Shown here in pieces: positions 60,922-64,000 of a stretch of DNA of 64,000 bases. The position numbers were made by a program, and so were the translations under genes. Within the stretch, counting starts at the first letter, position 1. Every line of letters begins with the position of its first letter. This DNA comes from DASXVX01 sp036504075 (GTDB lineage Bacteria > Bacillota > Sulfobacillia > Symbiobacteriales > Symbiobacteriaceae). The notes beneath the pieces were generated by a model. The model did not search any database. It was not told the origin of the DNA and saw only the letters and a program-made list of their open reading frames with translations. Location: positions 4,561-68,560 of the forward strand of contig DASXVX010000008.1 in assembly GCA_036504075.1 (NCBI GenBank), written 5' to 3'.

Positions 60922-60928
60922 TTGCCGC

Positions 60929-61954
60929 TCACCTCCCAACAAGCAAATTGGTGTGCTTTACCGCGTGCTCGGCTGCATAGCCCTCGTCTTCGCGCAGATC
61001 CTGCAGCGCGTCGGTCGGGCAGGCCTCGACGCACTTCAGACAGCCCTTGCAGTACTGGTAGTTGATGCCGACCAGGTTGTTGGCGGGCTTGCCGCGCTTG
61101 TCGACGCCTTGCTCCCAGACGAAGCAGAAGTCCGGGCAGACCATGTCGCACTGGGCGCAGTCGATGCACGCCGCCCGATCGAAGGCCGGCAGGAAGCCCT
61201 GGCGGGAAACGGACAGGTCGTTGGCCGCCATGCTGCCGGCGTTGAGTACGACGCCGCCCATGGGGGCGTTCATATAGCCGTAGAGGGGGCCGCTGCGCTT
61301 GAAAGCGGGAGCGGTGTACCCTTCGGCCTTATAGGTCTCGAACTTGACTTCTTCGAAGCCCCGATCGAAACACTTGAGGTTGCCAGGAACGGTGGCCGGG
61401 TACTTCTTCGTGAAGACGTCGGCGATCTCGTCCTTGACGGCATGGACATCGAGGAACGAAGCGGCCCGGCAAATGGCGCCGAGGAACGCCATGTTGACGC
61501 GGGACTTCGTTTCGACGGCAATCGCCATCGCATCGAAGGTACCGATGGTGACGTCCTCAAGCTTGAGGAGCGCCTTCATCTCGGCCGGGGACTTCTTGGT
61601 GTTGATGATCACCGTTCCGCCGGGCACCAGGCCGCGGACGACAGGCTGGGTCCGAATCAGCGCCTCATGGAAGATGCAGACGATGTGCGGCTCTTCGATG
61701 GGCGACGTGATCCGGAGCGGCGTGCCGGCAGCGCCGAAACGGACGAAAGACTTTACCGGAGAACCCTTTTTCTCAGACCCGTAAGACGAGAAGTTGGAGC
61801 CGGTCAGCCCCTGGAACAACACGCCGGCTTCGGCGAGCATCTTACCGGCGATGTTCGCGCCCAACCCACCGATGGACTCAAGCCGAATGTTGAAGAAGCC
61901 GTACTCGTCCTTGACGGGGAGCTGAGTAGAGGCCACTTTGGGTTCGACTGCCAT
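60929..61954 (-). CDS. 2-oxoacid:ferredoxin oxidoreductase, fused gamma-delta subunit
   Basis: A 341-residue partner of the alpha-beta protein. The gamma domain (residues 20-210) has IRLESIGGLGANIAGKMLAE and PEMKALL-type segments, and the C-terminal delta domain (about 255-341) has CIDCAQCDMVCPD and CKGCLKCVEACPTD, two [4Fe-4S] clusters. The ATG at 61954 follows GGGGAGG. It is first in the operon; the promoter region contains TTGACA and TATTAT on the minus strand, but they are 22 bases apart and so not a standard pair. Confidence 0.92.
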   Translation of the reverse strand: MAVEPKVASTQLPVKDEYGFFNIRLESIGGLGANIAGKMLAEAGVLFQGLTGSNFSSYGSEKKGSPVKSFVRFGAAGTPLRITSPIEEPHIVCIFHEALIRTQPVVRGLVPGGTVIINTKKSPAEMKALLKLEDVTIGTFDAMAIAVETKSRVNMAFLGAICRAASFLDVHAVKDEIADVFTKKYPATVPGNLKCFDRGFEEVKFETYKAEGYTAPAFKRSGPLYGYMNAPMGGVVLNAGSMAANDLSVSRQGFLPAFDRAACIDCAQCDMVCPDFCFVWEQGVDKRGKPANNLVGINYQYCKGCLKCVEACPTDALQDLREDEGYAAEHAVKHTNLLVGR

Positions 61955-62089
61955 GCTTGTGCTACCTCCCCTGACCAACGGCACGCGAATGCCGCCGGAT
62001 GCATAATACCTTCGTTTCTTGAGTCTAAGCTGTCAAGGGCGACTAGCCAATCCGCCATTGGCCCTAGTCTTCATAGCTATAAAACAGCA

Positions 62090-62173
62090 AAATGCGGCGG
62101 CGAGCTGTCGTTTTGCGGCGACGAAATGCACTTGACGGGTTGTGAAATGCAGAACGTTGATGGTAAGATGCAC
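62090..62173 (+). repeat. Degenerate 21-nt tandem repeat, four units
   Basis: Units start at 62090, 62111, 62132 and 62153 with no gaps, most ending in a GAAATGCAC-like box. Read in frame they give heptapeptides of the type FCGDEMH, LTGCEMQ and NVDGKMH. There is no start or ribosome site for this frame, so it may be a decayed or non-coding repeat. Confidence 0.7.
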
Positions 62174-62268
62174 GGAAATCCGGGGCTTGCGGAGGGTTTC
62201 TAGGGTGCGGTACGGAATTGAGTCGCCTATCAGGGCCTAACGCGTCAATCGCAGGGAGGTGTACGCAC

Positions 62269-63057
62269 TTGCCGATGCTGGGCTGGCTGCGTAATGCCGT
62301 GGACTATCGAATCAGGCAAACGATTCGACTGAGGCGTGGCCCCGCGCGGTTGCCAAGGGAGACCAAGGCGGGGTTGTTTATCGTTGCGGCCGCTGCCGAG
62401 GCGGAACGGCTGGTTGCAGCCTATCACCTGGAGCAGTGGCGGGAGACCGCCGGCCGGGTGGACTTTGCCACCTCCCTCTCCTACCTGCAGATGCTGGAGC
62501 GGGCCTTGCGCGAGGCCCGTGTCACCTTGCCGGCGCAACTCCGGGTCCTGGATGCCGGCTGCGGCGACTGGTTTTACGTCCAGACGCTGTATGGGTTGCT
62601 GCAGCACTTCGGCGCCGCTAAGCCCCGGGGAATCCGGCTCGATGGCGTGGAATTCGATGCGTACGCGCTATACGCGGGTTTCCGGTCCCGCCACGACTGG
62701 GCGGCGGCCTACATGAATGGCCTGGCCGGCGCCCGGTACATCCCGGGCGACATTTGCGACTACCGGGAGCCCGTAAACGTGGCCTTCATGCTCTTCCCGT
62801 TCCTGTTCGCCAACGACGATATGCTCCGCTGGGGGCTGCCTCGCCGGTACCTCCGGCCTCCCGTCGTACTGAAGCACGTAGCCGGGCTCGTGGAGCCGGG
62901 CGGCGTGTTGATCCTCGCCAACCTGGGCGAGGCGGAGCGGCAGGAGCAGCACCGGCTCTTGGCAGAGGCCGGGCTGGAGGTCGCCTGGTGGGGCCAGGCC
63001 GAGTCGCTGCTGTCCGCGTCCGACCGGCCTCGGTTCGTGACCGTGGTCTGCCCCTGA
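62269..63057 (+). CDS. Class I SAM-dependent methyltransferase-like protein
   Basis: A 262-residue protein. The TTG at 62269 follows AGGGAGGTG; an ATG two codons later is possible. Residues 90-105 (RVLDAGCGDWFYVQTL) are SAM motif I, VEFDAYALYAGF is motif II and YIPGDICDYREPVNVAF is motif III-IV. The C-terminal part contains LVEPGGVLILANLGE. Substrate is unknown and no operon partner is evident. Confidence 0.82.
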   Translation: MPMLGWLRNAVDYRIRQTIRLRRGPARLPRETKAGLFIVAAAAEAERLVAAYHLEQWRETAGRVDFATSLSYLQMLERALREARVTLPAQLRVLDAGCGDWFYVQTLYGLLQHFGAAKPRGIRLDGVEFDAYALYAGFRSRHDWAAAYMNGLAGARYIPGDICDYREPVNVAFMLFPFLFANDDMLRWGLPRRYLRPPVVLKHVAGLVEPGGVLILANLGEAERQEQHRLLAEAGLEVAWWGQAESLLSASDRPRFVTVVCP

Positions 63058-63119
63058 TGGAACCGCCCGGCATTCGTGCCCGTCCAACGGGCAGGCACCT
63101 GAAGCCGAGGGGGGATTGT

Positions 63120-63526
63120 GTGCCACTGCAAAATCAGGTCATTACCGCCGGCGCCTTTGTAGCCGTGCGGGGTAGGTTTCCGTTCATGGTTGGGCCGACC
63201 AGAGCAGGGGATCGCCTGGGCGTGGTCCGGCTCGGCGGCCACCGGAAAGCGGGCGAGACGCCCTGGGCGCGTGGTACCTGGCCTGCAGCGACGACGACCC
63301 GGTGCCCGCCTCCGAGTCCAAGGGTTTGCTGTTGCTCACTCCGGACGACGTCCAGCAGTTGAGCCGGGACCGCCTGACACTGAAGCAGTTCCTCCAGCAA
63401 GGTGGGCGGGCCGTGCTGCGGGAGCGGTTGCCTGAGGAGATGCTGCTGGAGCCTGGGGTTCAGCTAATGGTGCTGGCCCGGCTGCTGGAGTGGCATCCCG
63501 GCCTGGCTTTGGTGGAGAGGCGCTGA
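63120..63526 (+). pseudogene. Decayed Nudix hydrolase gene (internal deletion and frameshift)
   Basis: From GTG 63120, after GGGGGG, the frame reads FVAVRGRFPFMVGPTRAGDR and VVRLGGHRKAGETPW, the opening and Nudix-box start. Directly after ETPW the homology jumps, in the next frame, to LACSDDDPVPASESKGLLLL and TPDDVQQL, the C-terminal region of such proteins. The Nudix-box helix with its metal-binding glutamates is missing, so the product cannot be a working hydrolase. The downstream half ends at a stop at 63526. Confidence 0.75.
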
Positions 63527-63622
63527 ACGTTCATCCGGATGCGGTAGCACCAAGCCGCAGCCGCCCGGGATGGGGCCGATGGGCGGTAGCGGTAGGCGGC
63601 GCCGCCAGTTCGCCAGAATGAC

Positions 63623-63650
63623 GAAGACCACCGTTTTCACGGTGGTCTTC
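63623..63650 (-). terminator. Terminator of the rRNA operon
   Basis: GAAGACCACCG and CGGTGGTCTTC form an 11-bp stem 12 bases past the 5S rRNA end. The minus strand continues GTCATTC. Confidence 0.8.
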
Positions 63651-63661
63651 TCGGTAAATAG

Positions 63662-63777
63662 TTTGGGCGGCGACCTACTCTCCCACGTTCAAGACGTAGT
63701 ACCATCGGCCCTGAGAGGCTTAACGGCCGTGTTCGGAATGGGAACGGGTGATCCCTCTCGGCATAGCCACCCTAAAA
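63662..63777 (-). rRNA. 5S ribosomal RNA
   Basis: The minus strand contains the 5S landmarks CCGTTCCCATTCCGAACACG, GTTAAGCCTCTC and GGGAGAGTAGGTCGCCGCC. The ends TTTAGGG and CGCCCAAA pair as helix I. Confidence 0.95.
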
Positions 63778-64000
63778 CATGTGCGCTCGTGATTTCTGAC
63801 GAAATCACTGTCGCACGGCGCCAAGGATATGGCGCCGGGCTTACGCCCTGAAAACTGCACAGTGGTTATTGTGATTTCGCCTTGCACACAAACATGTCTT
63901 CACCGAGCAGACCCTAATCGAGGAGTTTACCCCTGCGTTGGCGGGGGTCGCTTTCGCACTTTGCGGGGCAAAGTGCTGCCGCTCCTCGATTTATCGCCTT
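63778..64000 (-). other. rRNA spacer upstream of 5S, with long inverted repeat
   Basis: No coding frame. The minus strand has ATCGAGGAG at about 63981-63989 and its inverse CTCCTCGAT at 63918-63926, enclosing the hairpins GCACTTTGC/GCAAAGTGC and ACCCCCGC/GCAGGGGT. This looks like a processing stem of the 23S-5S spacer. The 23S rRNA itself lies beyond the right edge or just touches it. Confidence 0.7.

Noticed and set aside
61955..62089. TTGACA plus TATTAT as promoter of the oxidoreductase operon
   Set aside because: The two boxes are about 22 bases apart, outside the usual 16-19 range.
63778..64000. 23S rRNA 3' end inside the window
   Set aside because: The usual end sequence (ACTAATNGNNCGAGG) is not seen; only a spacer stem with a similar CGAGGAG is present.

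Overview
The window looks like a core chromosomal stretch from a GC-rich, aerobic or facultatively aerobic member of the Firmicutes (Symbiobacterium-like by overall character; this is inference, no species match could be run). The evidence is the CtsR-McsA-McsB-ClpC stress operon, AbrB, DarA, RicT, DnaD and DnaI-type replication genes, strong AGGAGG ribosome sites and sigma-A promoters, together with high GC and frequent GTG/TTG starts. No phage, IS element, integrase or CRISPR array was seen. Most genes lie on the minus strand.

Layout. 1-6.5 kb: end of a CBS-domain gene, then (minus) ctsR-mcsA-mcsB, two genes made only of Clp N-terminal domains, and clpC, behind two CtsR operators. 6.5-15.6 kb: an rRNA methyltransferase, an EF-G paralogue, a lipoprotein glycoside-hydrolase-like protein, an amidohydrolase, a HAD phosphatase, a membrane hydrolase and small orphan proteins. 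15.7-25.8 kb: a respiratory block with a four-cluster ferredoxin, a menaquinol:cytochrome c reductase (Rieske, split cytochrome b, diheme cytochrome c, a microprotein), a CcoG-like protein, a compact cbb3-type oxidase and a cupredoxin. 25.9-33.1 kb: tRNA-Ala, greA, an acyl-ACP-reductase-like gene, a MATE remnant, dusB, a hydrolase-membrane fusion, a metallo-beta-lactamase-fold protein and a fatty acid desaturase. 33.2-33.5 kb: a probable structured RNA with the architecture of 6S RNA.

33.5-43.2 kb: two NarL-type two-component systems flanking aconitase, a mosaic iron-sulfur protein and a 51-residue Cys/His-rich protein behind a compact three-way RNA junction. 43.3-46.7 kb: hemE-hemH-hemG for late haem synthesis, which would supply the haem for the cytochromes. 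46.9-49.1 kb: an HSDL2-like dehydrogenase, a conserved hypothetical and abrB. 49.2-58.4 kb: the Bacillus-like yaaO-tmk-darA-holB-ricT-yabB-rsmI neighbourhood (lacking yaaR, yabA and yazA) preceded by dnaD and a dnaI-like gene. 58.6-62 kb: a two-gene 2-oxoacid:ferredoxin oxidoreductase. 62-64 kb: a 21-nt tandem repeat, a methyltransferase, a decayed Nudix gene and the 5S rRNA end of an rRNA operon.

The most interesting items are the candidate 6S-like RNA, the orphan Clp-N proteins inside the ctsR operon, the sensor kinase with a duplicated and degenerate first half, the His/Cys microprotein with its RNA junction, the RicT protein with a long RNA-binding-like tail, and the acyl-ACP-reductase-like gene.
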